From contig OX393576.1 in NCBI GenBank assembly GCA_947652605.1, positions 48,956,966 to 49,020,965 on the forward strand: a stretch of DNA of 64,000 bases, in the 5' to 3' direction. Both the position numbers and the translations under genes were made by a program. Below are positions 20,976 through 32,704 of the stretch, piece by piece (the first letter of the stretch is position 1; every line of letters begins with the position of its first letter). The notes under the pieces are model-generated. The model saw nothing but the letters and a program-made list of their open reading frames with translations. It had not been told where the DNA came from and did not search any database. Source of the DNA: Elmis aenea (lineage: Eukaryota > Arthropoda > Insecta > Coleoptera > Elmidae).

Positions 20976-22506
20976 TTGAATGTTTTTGAAATCCATGTAG
21001 TAAAATAATTAAACACGCGTGCATTTTTATTCTTCCTGTACCCTCTTATTAAATTAAATATTCACTATGTTACAGATGTCAGATCAGATGTATTAAAAAG
21101 TTTATATAGTTTTCAAACTCCGTTTAATTGCTGCAGTGTTATGACTTTCCAAAAACAAAGGATTTTATTCAAATCTTTTAAAGTCAATTTTATTTTAAAA
21201 AAAGACTGCCTTTATCTCTGTCTTCAATTAATAAGAATAAAAAAGTTTATGCTGTGAACATGGCCAAAAAATTAAATAATCTTCTGTTAATCAAACGTTT
21301 AGTTTGGAGGATATATTTATTTCACTTGTATTTAATATTTACGCAATTCATAATGTATTTAAAGATGTTACAAGAATTACCAAACACCCCTTATAGTTTC
21401 TTTATATTTTACGATTGCTATAAAAAAGTTGTAAGTAATAATTTTCATGCCATAAGTGAAAATTCGATTTATTGTTTAATGATCAATAATCGGTGGAAAA
21501 TTTACATTATGCACAATTTTGGAATAATGCCAATACACGAAAACCTAAAATTTTACATAATTAACGCTAATATGACTATATGAGCTACATTAACAACATA
21601 AATTAAAAAAATGTAATAAACAGACCGTTGGACAACCCACTATAAAGATCAAACAACTGATCGCAAATTCAAACCATTACAATTGAATGTGATTATTACG
21701 ACACGCCTAAACCCAGTTACTCATGTACTATGTACTACGTTATGTTTCATTAGCTTTTATTTAAGTTACATGAAATGGGTTGGCAATAAATTATGAATTA
21801 AAATCTTTAGTACTTGAAAATGGAAAATTTATGGAGGGTTCTAATTCTGTCAAATAGACTAATGTTTATAATACCCAACATTAAGCATCAATGCAGGATC
21901 CAAAAGAGAAACTTTTATTGTAATTTTAGTAAACAATATTTTATTTTACAGGATTATTTTAGAATATTTACTTGCGTTGTTATTGTGAGACACTCGTGTG
22001 ACAAACTGCTGGGAATATTGCACATTGCAGCATATCATTTAGCTTGTCCCGGACATGATGACGTGTCTCCATCATCTTAAGTCATTGTTTGCAAATATTT
22101 GTGTAGCAGAATGGTAAGGCAACCTATTGTGCCTAGTTTAATTATTCAGGATCATACTAAGTCATTCGGACATCCTAGCACTGTACACAAAAGTTTAGTG
22201 TAAATAATACAGACATAAATATATATAGGAATTTTGTTACTATCACGCTGTCGTCTTTACATTTAGTGGAAGATTTACAGTGCAAACGGATAAACATGAG
22301 TTTTAAGTTGAATTTAAAAAAAGTTATTTACCAGGGCTGCAATCGATAAATAAAGTCAACTTAGTTTTGGTCCACCGTTCATAATATTTAGGCGGTGATT
22401 TTAAATATAAAACTTATTTGACTTTTTGTTTAAATAGGCTGGTTTTGAGCTAAGTTTTCTTAAAATTATTTTACAATTGTATTAATTTTTGACACAATGT
22501 TTGCAT
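20976..22506. other. Nothing recognised
   Basis: A+T-rich. The frames at 21254-21583 and 21814-22080 have the I/N/Y/F/L-rich composition of chance frames in A+T-rich DNA, have no recognisable domain, and are not annotated as genes. Confidence 0.5.
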
Positions 22507-22966
22507 ACAGGGTGTCTCAGATAACATTTCCAGCATAGGGATCTCGCTTATAATATATTTTTAAAAGTACAGAATTTCTCGTTAATGTGTTGTAGCAAAA
22601 AAAAAAATATATATTGAACTTTTTATACCGTAACTTTTTTGTCTTAATCATTAGACCAATGTTATAAGTAGTTTCTGAAGGAAATTGTTTATGGAGAAAG
22701 GAACTGCTATTTTAAGTTTTTTGTAACACTTACCATTTTTAAGATATTAGGTACACCTAAGTTCATTTTCTTTTAGGGGTCGCGAAGTTGGCTATGGAAT
22801 AGATAAATGTACTGTTTTTTCTTCTTTTTAATGAGATGTTACTTGCTATCTCTATTTTAATAAATAAGTCACAAAACCAAGCAAAATCGAATTTTACCAA
22901 TCACTTATTAAGCTACCTATTAAAAGAGAAACAAAAAACAACCAATTTAATGTCAACTTTACCATA
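22507..22966. repeat. Single arm of a foldback element (CAGGGTGTCTCAGATAACA end)
   Basis: Begins with ATACAGGGTGTCTCAGATAA, the standard outer motif of this group of elements, and continues with low-GC arm-like sequence. No inverse arm was found before the hAT at 22975, so it is a half element or truncated copy. End position approximate. Confidence 0.5.
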
Positions 22967-22974
22967 GTGTTAAG

Positions 22975-23917
22975 CAGGGTGGATAAAAATCATGATTTTT
23001 TTAAAAAAATCAAAAAAATCGATTTATTTGATTTAAATCAGATTTTTTTGATTTAAATCAGATTTTTTTGATTGTGGCTAAACGGCTTGAGATATGAAGT
23101 TGATTCAAATGCTATTTTATACAGTTTTTTCTAAACAACACAATAAAAATATTTTCAAATATACAGGGTGAGTCACCTTTCTGAAACTAATAGCAACTTT
23201 TATATTTCAAATACAACACCCAATTTTTTATTTATTATTTTTGACCGCCTTAATTTTAGCTTTGCATCAATATAAAATACTACAGGTTTTTTACGGCGTT
23301 GTAAAAAAAAAATATTTTCTAAATTATTCAATGTTTTAAGTCTTTATTTAAAAAATTCTCCTAAAGTTATTGTGAAATACGGTGTTGTAATTTGGTATGG
23401 ACATGCAATGAAAAAATTTGAATGACACATACAGGGGTGTTTATAAATAGGTGGCAACTTCCATGATTTTCAAAAGCTTGTAACTCGATTTTTTCAAATG
23501 CAAACCCCTGTATTTTTTTATGTCATCGAATTCATCTTTAAAAGAGCTTCATATTTTGTTAAGTATTTCCTATACCCAAAACTCATACTTTTCGAGATAT
23601 TCAACATTTTTTTTCAAATCGTTATTGAAGCAGTAGAGTGCCGTGGAAATTGAAAAAACTGACTGTTCACTACGCTAACGTCAAAAACTTGTCATTTGTA
23701 TTTTGAATTATTGCATTTCCACAATGAATATTACTTTACCAGAGCAAATTGATATGGTTTATTCACCATTTCGTGTATTTAATTACTAATAGTAATACAA
23801 TTTTATTTTATTATAAATTAATATTATATTGTACTCATATAATCTGTGATTTAAATTGATAATTAAAAAAAAAAATCACTTGATTTAAATCAATTGATTT
23901 AAATCTGCTTAACCCTG
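22975..23917. mobile_element. hAT-like element with GATTTAAATC words
   Basis: Ends CAGGGTGGATAAAAATCATG and GATTTAAATCTGCTTAACCCTG. Flanks GTGTTAAG (22967-22974) and GTTTTAAG (23918-23925) agree at 7 of 8 positions. The palindromic word GATTTAAATC and variants are repeated near both ends (22984-23072 and 23875-23907). The interior contains a foldback fragment starting TATACAGGGTGAGTCACC (23161). A second fragment starts TACAGGGGTGTTTATAAATA (23433) and leads to ATGAATATTACTTTACCAGA, a short frame MNITLPEQIDMVYS typical of a transposon HTH start. No full gene. Confidence 0.82.
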
Positions 23918-23925
23918 GTTTTAAG

Positions 23926-25938
23926 TCTTTTCAATGATATAATGGCATATACAGTGATTTATCCGATCAAAACAGTTTGGAGATACTTTGCTTTTATTTA
24001 CTAAAAATGCAGATTAGCCACATGACGCTAGCAATTGGAAATTATTGTTAACAATCTTAGATCGCGATACTTTCGACCTTTTTCTTTTTTGAGTTTTTTT
24101 TTGTTTTTATCATAATTGCGGAGCTTGGGTCATTAAGGCTATATTTGAAAGTCGCTCAAAGGGTTAAACTTCATTAATATAAGGTACCTAAATGAGTAAT
24201 TAGAAATTAGTTATCCTCATTACAAAATCTCTTGTAGAATGCTGGAGCAGCTTTGAGATTCACTGATGATTATTAGTAGAAATAAATAACATTGCTACTG
24301 AAGTACTGATGGAGAGAGGAGATCTTGAAAGTTGTCTCAAATTTATACAACAGATCATTCTATATAAGATAAATGATTTACATTTACATTTAGTTATAGA
24401 ATTCATCACATTATTATTTGGGCTTTTATGAAAAATCTCAATTTTTTTAAATTGTTATTAAATTGAGTTTATGATGCGCTCGTACACAGTAGAAATATTT
24501 ACTTACACATTTCATTGTCTGATATTCTTATGAAAATATTAAAACTTTGGTTTTATAGCTTGTCGATACTATAAAAACATTGTTGATAATAAAAGAACAA
24601 AAAAAAGGTTGTAGTGTACACATATTATTATAATTCCACAATTTAGCTTTCGCACAGGTAGCGGCACGACATCTCTAGAGCGGTAGAGGTATATATGGAA
24701 TTAAACTAACAAAAGAAGTTCAATAACTGAATGCATTTCGCAAAAAAAAGCTTCATGCAGTAATTGGTCGGAATGTTGGATTACTCAATTATTTTTAAAT
24801 CAAAGTTGACCATTATATTGCACATAATTGACTTAAAAATAGATTAACTAAGTATTTTGTAGTTGTTAAAGCAAATATTTCACAAATTTTTGTGTGTCGT
24901 GCTGTTACAAGTGGAAATTTACTTGTTTTTTTTTTAAACCTTTGCAATATATCATTACTAAATTATATAAGAATTTTTTACTCTTCACTATAAACAAAAT
25001 ACTATTGATCTGTAATTATTATTGGATCATGATCATAATTTTGTAATAATAATGAAATGTTAGCAATAAAAAGTTTCCAAGTAACTGTTGACGTCGCAAT
25101 ACGTAGGTAAATATAGAGTATAGAAAACCGTCTCAAGTGATATTCGATGACTGAACTTTTTAAACCGGCAATGTACGACTTACAGTTATCAAGCAACTGT
25201 GGTTGCTATAGTTTCAAAATAAATATTAGTAATTGTCTTGATGTTACCCTTAGTAGGGTGACTACAAGTGCAGAAAATGTTGGTTGGTTAAAAGTGTATT
25301 ATTGATCTAAGTGATTCATAACGTATTGAATTCTTTAACTGCTGCGAGCTACTTCATTAATAACATTTTTCTGTGAAATTGTTTGGATCATGATAAAAAA
25401 AAAGTTTTATTCATCTAATTACAGGCGTAAACACTAATTAAGTTATGCTTTCAGCTAATAAATTACTGGTGAATGTTTATTTTCTATAAAGTTTTACTAA
25501 TTTATTTTAGATTAAATAGCACTATCAGACTAAACTATTGACAATTTGTAAACGAGATTATAAACATAACTAAAACCTAAAACAGTAAGTAAGAACACTT
25601 AAAGGGAGTCCAGAGAATATTTCCACCACGAAAACATTGTTTGCATTAACAAATTATTCGGAAAAATTGATATAGTATTATTGAACCGGATAAAGACCAA
25701 CATACTCTTGCTTTAAAATATGTTGCAAATTTTGTAGTGCTTCAAAACACGATATTAAACTACCTTTTAGCACCTACAATATTAATAGTTTGATAGCCAA
25801 ATAAAGTACACTGTTCATTACGATTTACTTTCGAATCTAAAACAAATAGTTTCAATTTATGCACAGGGGTTCTCATAATTTCATTTTGAACTTGAAAAAA
25901 ATGTAGATACGATAACAAATGGTAAGATTTTTAATTAT
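23926..25938. other. Nothing recognised
   Basis: About 2 kb of A+T-rich, apparently non-repetitive DNA without a credible gene or element. The 64-codon frame at 25002-25196 has no recognisable feature. Confidence 0.5.
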
Positions 25939-26032
25939 AGTAACCTAGTCTAACTTAATTTAACCTTATCTGAGGTAAGGTGACTTGACCTGACCTGACC
26001 TAACCTAACCCAAACTGACCTAACTTGACCCG
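25939..26032. repeat. Telomere-like pentamer array (TGACC/TAACC)
   Basis: A run of 5-bp units alternates TGACC and TAACC (TGACCTGACCTAACCTAACC in the centre, 25990-26010), with more degenerate units on both sides (CTAACTTAATTTAACC at the left; CTGACCTAACTTGACC at the right). TAACC is the arthropod telomere repeat TTAGG on the other strand. About 12 to 15 units in all. Not terminal, hence interstitial. Confidence 0.6.
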
Positions 26033-26089
26033 TTGGAAACCCAAAACTAGTTTACCTATTAGGTTTATATTATAAATATTATTCATCAG

Positions 26090-26112
26090 TTTTGGGGGGG
26101 GGGATGGGGGGC
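26090..26112 (+). repeat. G-rich run
   Basis: TTTTG followed by about 10 consecutive G, then AT, then six G. It could form a G-quadruplex-like structure only with additional G tracts, which are absent. Probably low-complexity sequence. Confidence 0.6.
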
Positions 26113-26342
26113 AATATAGAACTGTAGTCCGAGTTGTTACTGCAAACTAAACTGAAGTCATATAAAAAACTATAGTAATGCAATCTTAAATAGATCGAAT
26201 ACATTTTTATGCCGTTTTGTGGAGATTTTGAACTTTTTCTTAATTCATTTGACCTGTTTTTTCTCCTAAACAAACGGGCACCTTAAATGTTTATGATCTC
26301 TCCTAAAAAATAATTTATAATAAGGGTTATTATATGTCTTAA

Positions 26343-28677
26343 CCCTGCTGTACTGTTCGGGTATATATGACCCAAAATAAATTTTAATTGCTTATAATAA
26401 AATATCCAATGAAGATATTATTTTGAGTTTTTACGACTTTGTTACTTTATACTTACCTAAGCACTATTATTTTGCATAAATGCATTTTTTATTTACAACT
26501 TTTTTTTTTTTTCGAAGTTTTTATTTAATGTACCGTTCGGGTCAATATGACCCGATGTGAAAATCTAATTGAATTTAAATAACTATACAAACGTTTGTGT
26601 GTTTTACGAGGCTGTTTTACTGACGTTGATACAAGTCGATTATAATGTCCTCAGAAATTACAAGTTTCGACAAGTTTTGACTTGTTTATTAGCCCTAGCT
26701 ATAAAATAAACGAACTCGCATATACGCCTTCAGTTTTAGTTGTGTAGTAAGTAAAGTGTTATAGTTTTACTGCAAATTATGGCAAATCGTAGACCTCTGA
26801 TGCTGAACTGCTTGAAGAATTATCTGACACCGACGAAGATTTATAGGAATATGAAAGTAGTACTTCTGACAATGATATCGATATTCCTGCACTGCCTGTT
26901 GCTGCTATCCAGTGCATTCAATCAATTCAATCAAATAATGGTACCATAGAGTGGTTATTGGAACCTCCACAACAACAAGGACGGCTATCTTCTGCAAATG
27001 TTATAAAAAATACTCCAGGTATTACGAGGTACGCTACTTCAAGAATAACAGATGTGAAAAGTGCATCTACAACAATTTTCAATTCAAACATTGAAAAAGA
27101 AATTATAAAAATGACAAACATTGAAGGTGAACGAGTTTTTATCAAAAAATGGATAAGTTTAGATAGTGCCAATTTTCAAACATACATTGGACTATTATTA
27201 CTAGCAGAAGTTTACAAATCGTACGGGGAATCGACTAAAAGCTTGTGGAATAAAGAAACTGACCGTAACATTTTTCGTGCAACAATGTCTTTAGAAACAT
27301 TTTGTACTATATCGCGTGTTATACGATTTGACAATAAATCCACCTGTCAAGAAAGAAGAAGCAGAGATAAACTTGCGGCGATAAGAGAAATATGGGAAAA
27401 ATGGGTGGAAGTGCTCCCAAAATTATATTACCCTGATGAAAATATAACTATAGACGAACAGTTAGTTGGATTTCGCGGCCGCTGTCCTTTCAAGCAGTAG
27501 GTACATTCCAAGTAAGCCATCAAAATATGGAATAAAAATATGCACCTTGTGTGACAGTAAAACGTCATACGTCCTAAAGTCTCAAATATATACCGGTAAA
27601 GAATTATTAGCGCTACCAGAAAGAAACCAAGGTATGCGAGTAGTAAGTGATCTAACAACAGAATTGAGAGGACATAATGTAACGCGATAATTTTTTTACG
27701 TCTTATAATTTAGGCCAATTTCTTTTCAAGAGAAAAATTACAATGCTTGGAACAATTAGAAAATATAAGCCAGAACTTCCTCAAAATTTGTGTAATAAAG
27801 AGGTGCATAGTTCATCATTTTATTTTACAAAGGACACGACAGTAGTAAACTACATTCCTAAAAAAAATAAAAACGTGATTCTAATGAGTACATTGCATAA
27901 TGATAGAGCAGTTAGTACTAGAGATGATAAAAAACCTGAAATGATATTAGAGTACAATGCAACTAAAGGAGCTGTAGACACCCTTGATCAGCTTGTAAAT
28001 ACTTACACGTGCAAACGTAAAACCAACCGCTGGCCGTTAATAATTTTTTATAATATACTCGATATCTCAGCTTATAATGCATTTTTTTTTATGGACTGCC
28101 ATAAATCCAGGATGGCACGAAAAAAAATTGACGAAACGAAGGTTATTTCTGGAGGAATTGGGAATGTCACTTATCAAATATAACTTAGTTAATAGGACAC
28201 ACATGCCAAGAACTGTAGAATCACGTAAATAGTCGAAAACATGCAGAAAGGTACAAATCAAAACTCGGCCTCGGGATCTTCTGGAGCAACGGTTAGTGGT
28301 GTAAAACGCGCACGGTGTAAATTTTGTTCATCAAAAATGATCATAAGACAAATATGTTGTGTTCTTACTGTAATAAATACATTTGCAAGGTGCATGTCAC
28401 TTATATTTGCCCCAATTGCAAAAAAAATTGAAAATGTAACATTTTATAGCATATATTTCAGACACTGAACTATTATTTTTTTATATTTATAATGAGCTTA
28501 AGTTTATTTATTGCATTTAAAATATATTTAAATTTATTTCATTCATTTACAATGTGTTTATGTTTATTTATTTAGTAATAAATCTGTTATAAAGCTATTT
28601 TTGTTATATTATTAGGTATCGGGTCATATGTACCCGAACGGTACAAGCGCGCAGCAAATACGAACAGAACAGCAGGG
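26343..28677 (+). mobile_element. piggyBac-like transposon, near full length, TTAA TSD
   Basis: TTAA at 26339-26342 and 28678-28681. The ends are CCCTGCTGT(A/T)CTGTTC and the inverse. A subterminal motif GTTCGGGTNNATATGACCC occurs three times: at about 26354 next to the left end, at about 26532 between the left end and the transposase, and inverted at about 28621 near the right end. The element is 2335 bp, the usual size for a single-gene piggyBac-like transposon, and encodes a broken transposase on the plus strand. Confidence 0.93.
26779..28431 (+). pseudogene. piggyBac-type DDD transposase, multiply broken
   Basis: The protein would cut and paste the element at TTAA in the nucleus. Starting from the ATG at 26779, an acidic N-terminus is readable after an early frameshift and contains a stop at 26844. 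The main DDE_Tnp_1_7 domain follows from about 26950. The catalytic triad can be placed: DEQLVGFRGRCPF (first Asp, codon 27453), a DNFFTSY motif (second Asp, codon 27686) and AVDTLDQ (third Asp, codon 27977). A 4-bp insertion at about 27498 creates a stop after the first Asp, and another shift lies at 27685. The C-terminal cysteine-rich domain (ARCKFC, then CSYCNKYICKVH, then CPNC) ends at 28431 in yet another frame. All three Asp survive, so decay is fairly recent, but no functional protein can be made. Confidence 0.92.
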
Positions 28678-28681
28678 TTAA

Positions 28682-29106
28682 ACAGAGTACCTACTTAAAA
28701 TTCGAGTTTAAAAGTATTCAGATATTGCTTATTATAACAGCTAGAGTAAAGCTTTAAATTTGACAATGCTGATAATGTTGGCGCTTAATAATAATTCCAA
28801 TTCCAACAAATTGGATATATCTAAAACGGTATTCGAGAAAATTAGGAAAAACCGGATAATGTGATTTTTGAAAATCGCCTATTAACAACTCCTTTGGATT
28901 ATGAATTAGTTCAAATATATAAAAACATTGCAACTTTTTTAGCTGTATCGGATAATGATCACAAATTTGTCGTAGGTCGATTCGTTTATGTTTTTTGACA
29001 ACCGACTTGGTTTTTTCTTATAGGCGCAATTTTTGCCGTTTACATAATCTATTAGGTAAATTTTTTTCTGAATTAATTGGTGTATCCACTAACATTTTAC
29101 TTCTAC
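28682..29106. other. Nothing recognised
   Basis: A+T-rich spacer between the piggyBac element and a cluster of foldbacks. Confidence 0.5.
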
Positions 29107-29750
29107 ATTATTGTTAAGTTTGAAATATGCGTTTTGGACAACAACCACTAAAAATCAGGCAAGCCGGTCGTTGCAGTTTAAGTCGTTACCATGACAACCA
29201 ACCAACAAATTAAAAATTGTGTACGCTCATTATGTACTTCACAAAATAAATTCTTCTAAATGATCATTTGGGAAATATTTCAAAGAACAATAGCGCGCGC
29301 TCTAAACATTAATAAATGTTTGCCGTTATGCATTGCAGAAGAAGGAAATTGATTTGAACAAATTCTTTAAATTGTTTAAGTTTTTATAGACTTTTACGAT
29401 ATTGAAAATTTTGCATACCGTTCTTTTAAATTTTGTAATACGTTATTTACATGCTTTATACATAGTTACTGAAATTTCTGTCTAACCTAAAAAAATTGAC
29501 TTATTTTCGGATATTTTTGCACTTAACTAAAATATTTCTTATTTAATAATTAAAAAATTAGCACCATGTCGCGGTTTTCTTTCGGTGTTGAAGTTCATTT
29601 TTACGAATCTATTACTAAGATAAATAAAACTTTTAAAATTTTTTGTTTTTAGATGGGTTGTCATGGTTACGACATAAACTAAGTACAACGACCGGTCTTC
29701 CTGATTTTTGGTGGTTGTTGTCCAAAACTCATTTCTTCAAATTTGATAAT
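29107..29750. mobile_element. Foldback/MITE with TTTTGGACAACAACCAC ends
   Basis: The left end (29130-29212) reads GTTTTGGACAACAACCAC, a AAAAATCAG motif, CCGGTCGTTG and GTCGTTACCATGACAACC. The right end (29644-29735) is its inverse. Further matching outward extends to about 29107 and 29750. The interior of about 430 bp shows no open frame. Superfamily not determined; no clear TSD. Confidence 0.75.
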
Positions 29751-29890
29751 GAATATAAGGGTGTTTCATAATTGAATGCTGATCCTTAGGGGTATTATTC
29801 CTTGGATGATTTTAAGAAAAAAAGTTCATATAAGTGTAGGTCCGCAACCGCCATATTTTTGAGATACAGGTTGTTAAAAGTTGAAAAATA

Positions 29891-31016
29891 GGGGAAGGTT
29901 GCCTATATTGTACCGGTTTTGACGTTTTGGCACGTAAAACAAATATAGCCAGTCAGAAATTTTCGCAAACCTGGTAATATATAGTCTATTATGTAGGGTT
30001 CCACTTGCATTTAATTGGCAATTTTCATGATTGATCTAGATGTCAATCAGCGCCCTTTTTTAAACATCTACAAATGGTACAATTTGGGATACCGGGCGCC
30101 TAAATTGTACCTTACAGTTTCCTAATTTGTACCACCTGTTTAAAGTACAAAATAATATATGGGACGTTTTTGTTTATTTATTAACTCAGAATATAATTCA
30201 AGTAACTTAAAAAAAAACTTAAAAACGCAAAAAAACTAAATGCGTAGAACCATCTTTTTCCGGTCATTTGCTTTTTTTTATTGAAATTATGTTTCATCAA
30301 ATTTTTCCTCAAGCTGGCGTTCTAGTTCTCTATCAAACACACAAAGACGTCCGAAATGTCATTTTTCCAAAATAGCATTTTTGTTTTTGCAATGGAAGTA
30401 TCTTTTGAATGTTGGTTTTGGTATATTGAACTGACGGCAAACTTCATTGAGACCATATCTGCCGCTGCGATATGCTTTTATGGCAGATTTTATATCGGCT
30501 TCCACCCATTGCCCATATTTTCGTTTGGGATTTGCAGTCGAGTCATTCTAAATTATGGAAAAACCTGTAATTGACCTAAATTGTACCATTAGGTGCCTAA
30601 GTTGTATCGGTACAATATTGGCAACTACTGACTGGTACAATTTAAGCAACCTTCCAAAGATTTTTAAAAATATTCTATCGTACTAAAACCATAGTTATAT
30701 AATAGATTGTAACTAGGTTAAAGTTTGGTGTTTGAAATGTACTTTTCAAAAAAATATATATCAAACATTGAGAATATAATATGTACCTTCAACACTATAA
30801 CAATAGAATGGCAAAACTTACTTATTGGAGGTAAATTTCATTCACGCGCCAATAGAAACACAAATTCACCTCTGAGGTCCGAACCACAGCTTCGGGGTTA
30901 CCGAAGCATCATAAATGCACACGATACATATTGCTAGATGGCGTTTGCAAGTTGTAACTTTGTTAATAATGAAAAGGTACAATTTAGGAGCCGGTACAAT
31001 ATAGGCAACCTTCCCC
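29891..31016 (-). mobile_element. Pogo-like (Tc1/mariner superfamily) element, TA TSD
   Basis: The TIR is a perfect 26 bp starting GGGGAAGGTTGCCTATATTG, with TA at 29889-29890 and 31017-31018. The word GGTACAATTTAGGC, in direct and inverse form, occurs about nine times near both ends (for example 30073, 30104, 30120, 30573, 30606, 30636, 30977, 30993). A minus-strand HTH fragment of the transposase is inside. At 1126 bp it is a deletion derivative; no DDE catalytic domain remains. Confidence 0.87.
30290..30547 (-). pseudogene. Pipsqueak-type HTH fragment of a pogo/Tigger-like transposase
   Basis: The minus-strand reading gives KRKYGQWVEADIKSAIKAYR, then YGLNEVCRQFNIPKPTFKRY, then a stop, then FGRLCVFDRELERQLEEKF. 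This is the classic N-terminus of pogo/Tigger/jerky-like transposases. It consists of a pipsqueak (HTH_psq) helix-turn-helix of about 45 residues, then a linker and the start of the second HTH. In the family this part binds the terminal repeats. A TGA stop at about 30359 and the loss of everything downstream make it a relic. No ATG in frame is seen at the upstream edge. The plus-strand frame at 30356-30574 is its shadow. Confidence 0.82.
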
Positions 31017-31750
31017 TATATCAGTTTTTTCGTAATATCTTTGATACAGCTTCAGATTTTTTTTTGAATTTTAGTAGGTACTAACTAGGCGTAAAAACAC
31101 ATTTTTTTCAGAAAAAAAAAATTATTCTATTTCTACCAATGGCGTCCGTACTAACATGTCCTTGAATATTTTTAATGAAAAAAATGATGTCACTGTTTTT
31201 TTTTCAAAATAAATGTCAATTTTATAATTTTACTTAATCTCTTAGTAAAAATGGCCTCTTGACTTTTTTTTGTCTGACGAACGATTTTCGAGTAAACTTT
31301 TACACCCTGTATTTTAAAAATACGGCGGTTGCGGACCTACATTAATATGAACTTTTTTTCTTAAAATCATCCAAGGAATAATACTCTAAAGGATCAGCAT
31401 TCAATTATGAAACACCCGTATGTAGAAATAAAATACCAACTATGATACATCAATGATTTTAGAAGAAGGAATTCTATTTGATTCTGTAAATGGCAAAAAT
31501 AGCGACCGTAAGAAAAAACAGGTTTGGTTGTCCTAAAACAAAAATTGCTTCGGCAATGCTTTTACACATTGGAAATATTTTATACTCCAGATGAGTTAGA
31601 GGCAATTTTTCAAAACGCACACTAACAGATTTTTCTAATTTCCTCAGATACCGTTTGAGATATTTTTAATTTCTCTCAGATTATTAATGAGCATCGAATT
31701 TAGCAACTTTGTCATAAGCGAGATCCACGTGCTTAAACTCGATTTCCAAA

Positions 31751-32696
31751 CAGAGCCGTAGCAATGTTTTTGGCGCCCTTGGCAAATACCTAAAATGGCG
31801 CCCTTTTTTTAACGTATTTTATTTTAAGAAATATTGTTATTTTAAGATTTATAGGTAAAAATTTATCATAAAGAAACAAAACATAAAATTGAATATTTAA
31901 TATGTACAGGATTGGCCTGAATTATGTACCTACATCGTCGTAGTACGGATATAGATGGAGCCACAATTTTTTAAGTAAATATTCATAAGAATGCTGACTA
32001 TTGTACATAGGCGCATAACCTATGTACCATACGTAACTGATTTATCTATAAATGCTCTGCTCATCTGCTGCTAAATTTCATAACATGATTGACTATAAAC
32101 GGAAAAACGGGGATTTCCAGTGTCAGCTCTTGAATTCATCCATCAGGTTAGCGTGCAGGGCCATTTTTGCTATTGGTCTAAAAGCAGGACAAGAAATCGG
32201 TTTTTTAACCGGTTAAAAAAACGGTTATTTTTTGTCCGTAAAAGTGGTTTTCAACTGAAACCGAAACCTTTATTTTTAATGTCAAAAAAACGGCAACCTT
32301 TAAATAAAATAATTAAAACCCGGTTTTTTTACCATCATTCTTCAATAAAAATTACTTTACCAGAAGTCATAACTAAACGCTTGTTTGTAAATATATTATA
32401 AAATTATAAATAGATATCTTTTCATACTTTGCCTTTCCAATCTACATTATAAAAACAAAGTTCTCGATTTTGGTTAACCGTTAACTAATTTTTTCGGTTT
32501 CGAGCTCCGTTTAAAAGGGGAATCGCCGTCCACTGACGAGAAATCGCAGATACATATTGGGGCGGCAAGATTTTTAGCAAAGGGCGCTTGATGTTTTTGT
32601 TTTTTAGGCCAGGGTGCAAAAATGTTTACGCTTGGCGCCCCTCGCGCCTCGCGCCCTTGGCACTTGCCACGTTGCCAATGCATTGCTACGGTGCTG
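31751..32696. mobile_element. hAT-like element, CAGAGCCGTAGC end, TSD TTTCCAAA
   Basis: Perfect 8-bp duplication TTTCCAAA at 31743-31750 and 32697-32704. The ends are CAGAGCCGTAGCAATG and CATTGCTACGGTGCTG, with GGCGCCCTTGGCA blocks just inside in both orientations. 946 bp. The middle (about 32156-32510) looks like a further nested element: it has a CAGGGCC start and repeated AACCGGTT/CGGTTTT words of the same kind as the 47022 element. The frames 32120-32401 (plus) and 32474-32683 (minus) fall on these repeats and are not genes. Confidence 0.9.
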
Positions 32697-32704
32697 TTTC
32701 CAAA

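Larger units (their letters stand above)
29757..31419. mobile_element. Outer foldback element, GGGTGTTTCATAATTGAATG ends, carrying a pogo insertion
   Basis: The left arm 29757-29888 and right arm about 31295-31419 are inverse copies. They start with GGGTGTTTCATAATTGAATG, then share a TATTCCTTGGATGATTTTAA motif, GTAGGTCCGCAACCGCC and ATACAGG(G/T)TGT. The pogo-like element at 29891-31016 is inserted at the inner edge of the left arm. The segment 31019-31295 is the rest of the host element and is non-coding. Older than the pogo insertion. Confidence 0.8.

Noticed and set aside
21254..21583. 109-codon frame as a gene
   Set aside because: Composition dominated by I, N, Y, F, L and K as expected from A+T-rich DNA; no domain, no splice-site or promoter support.
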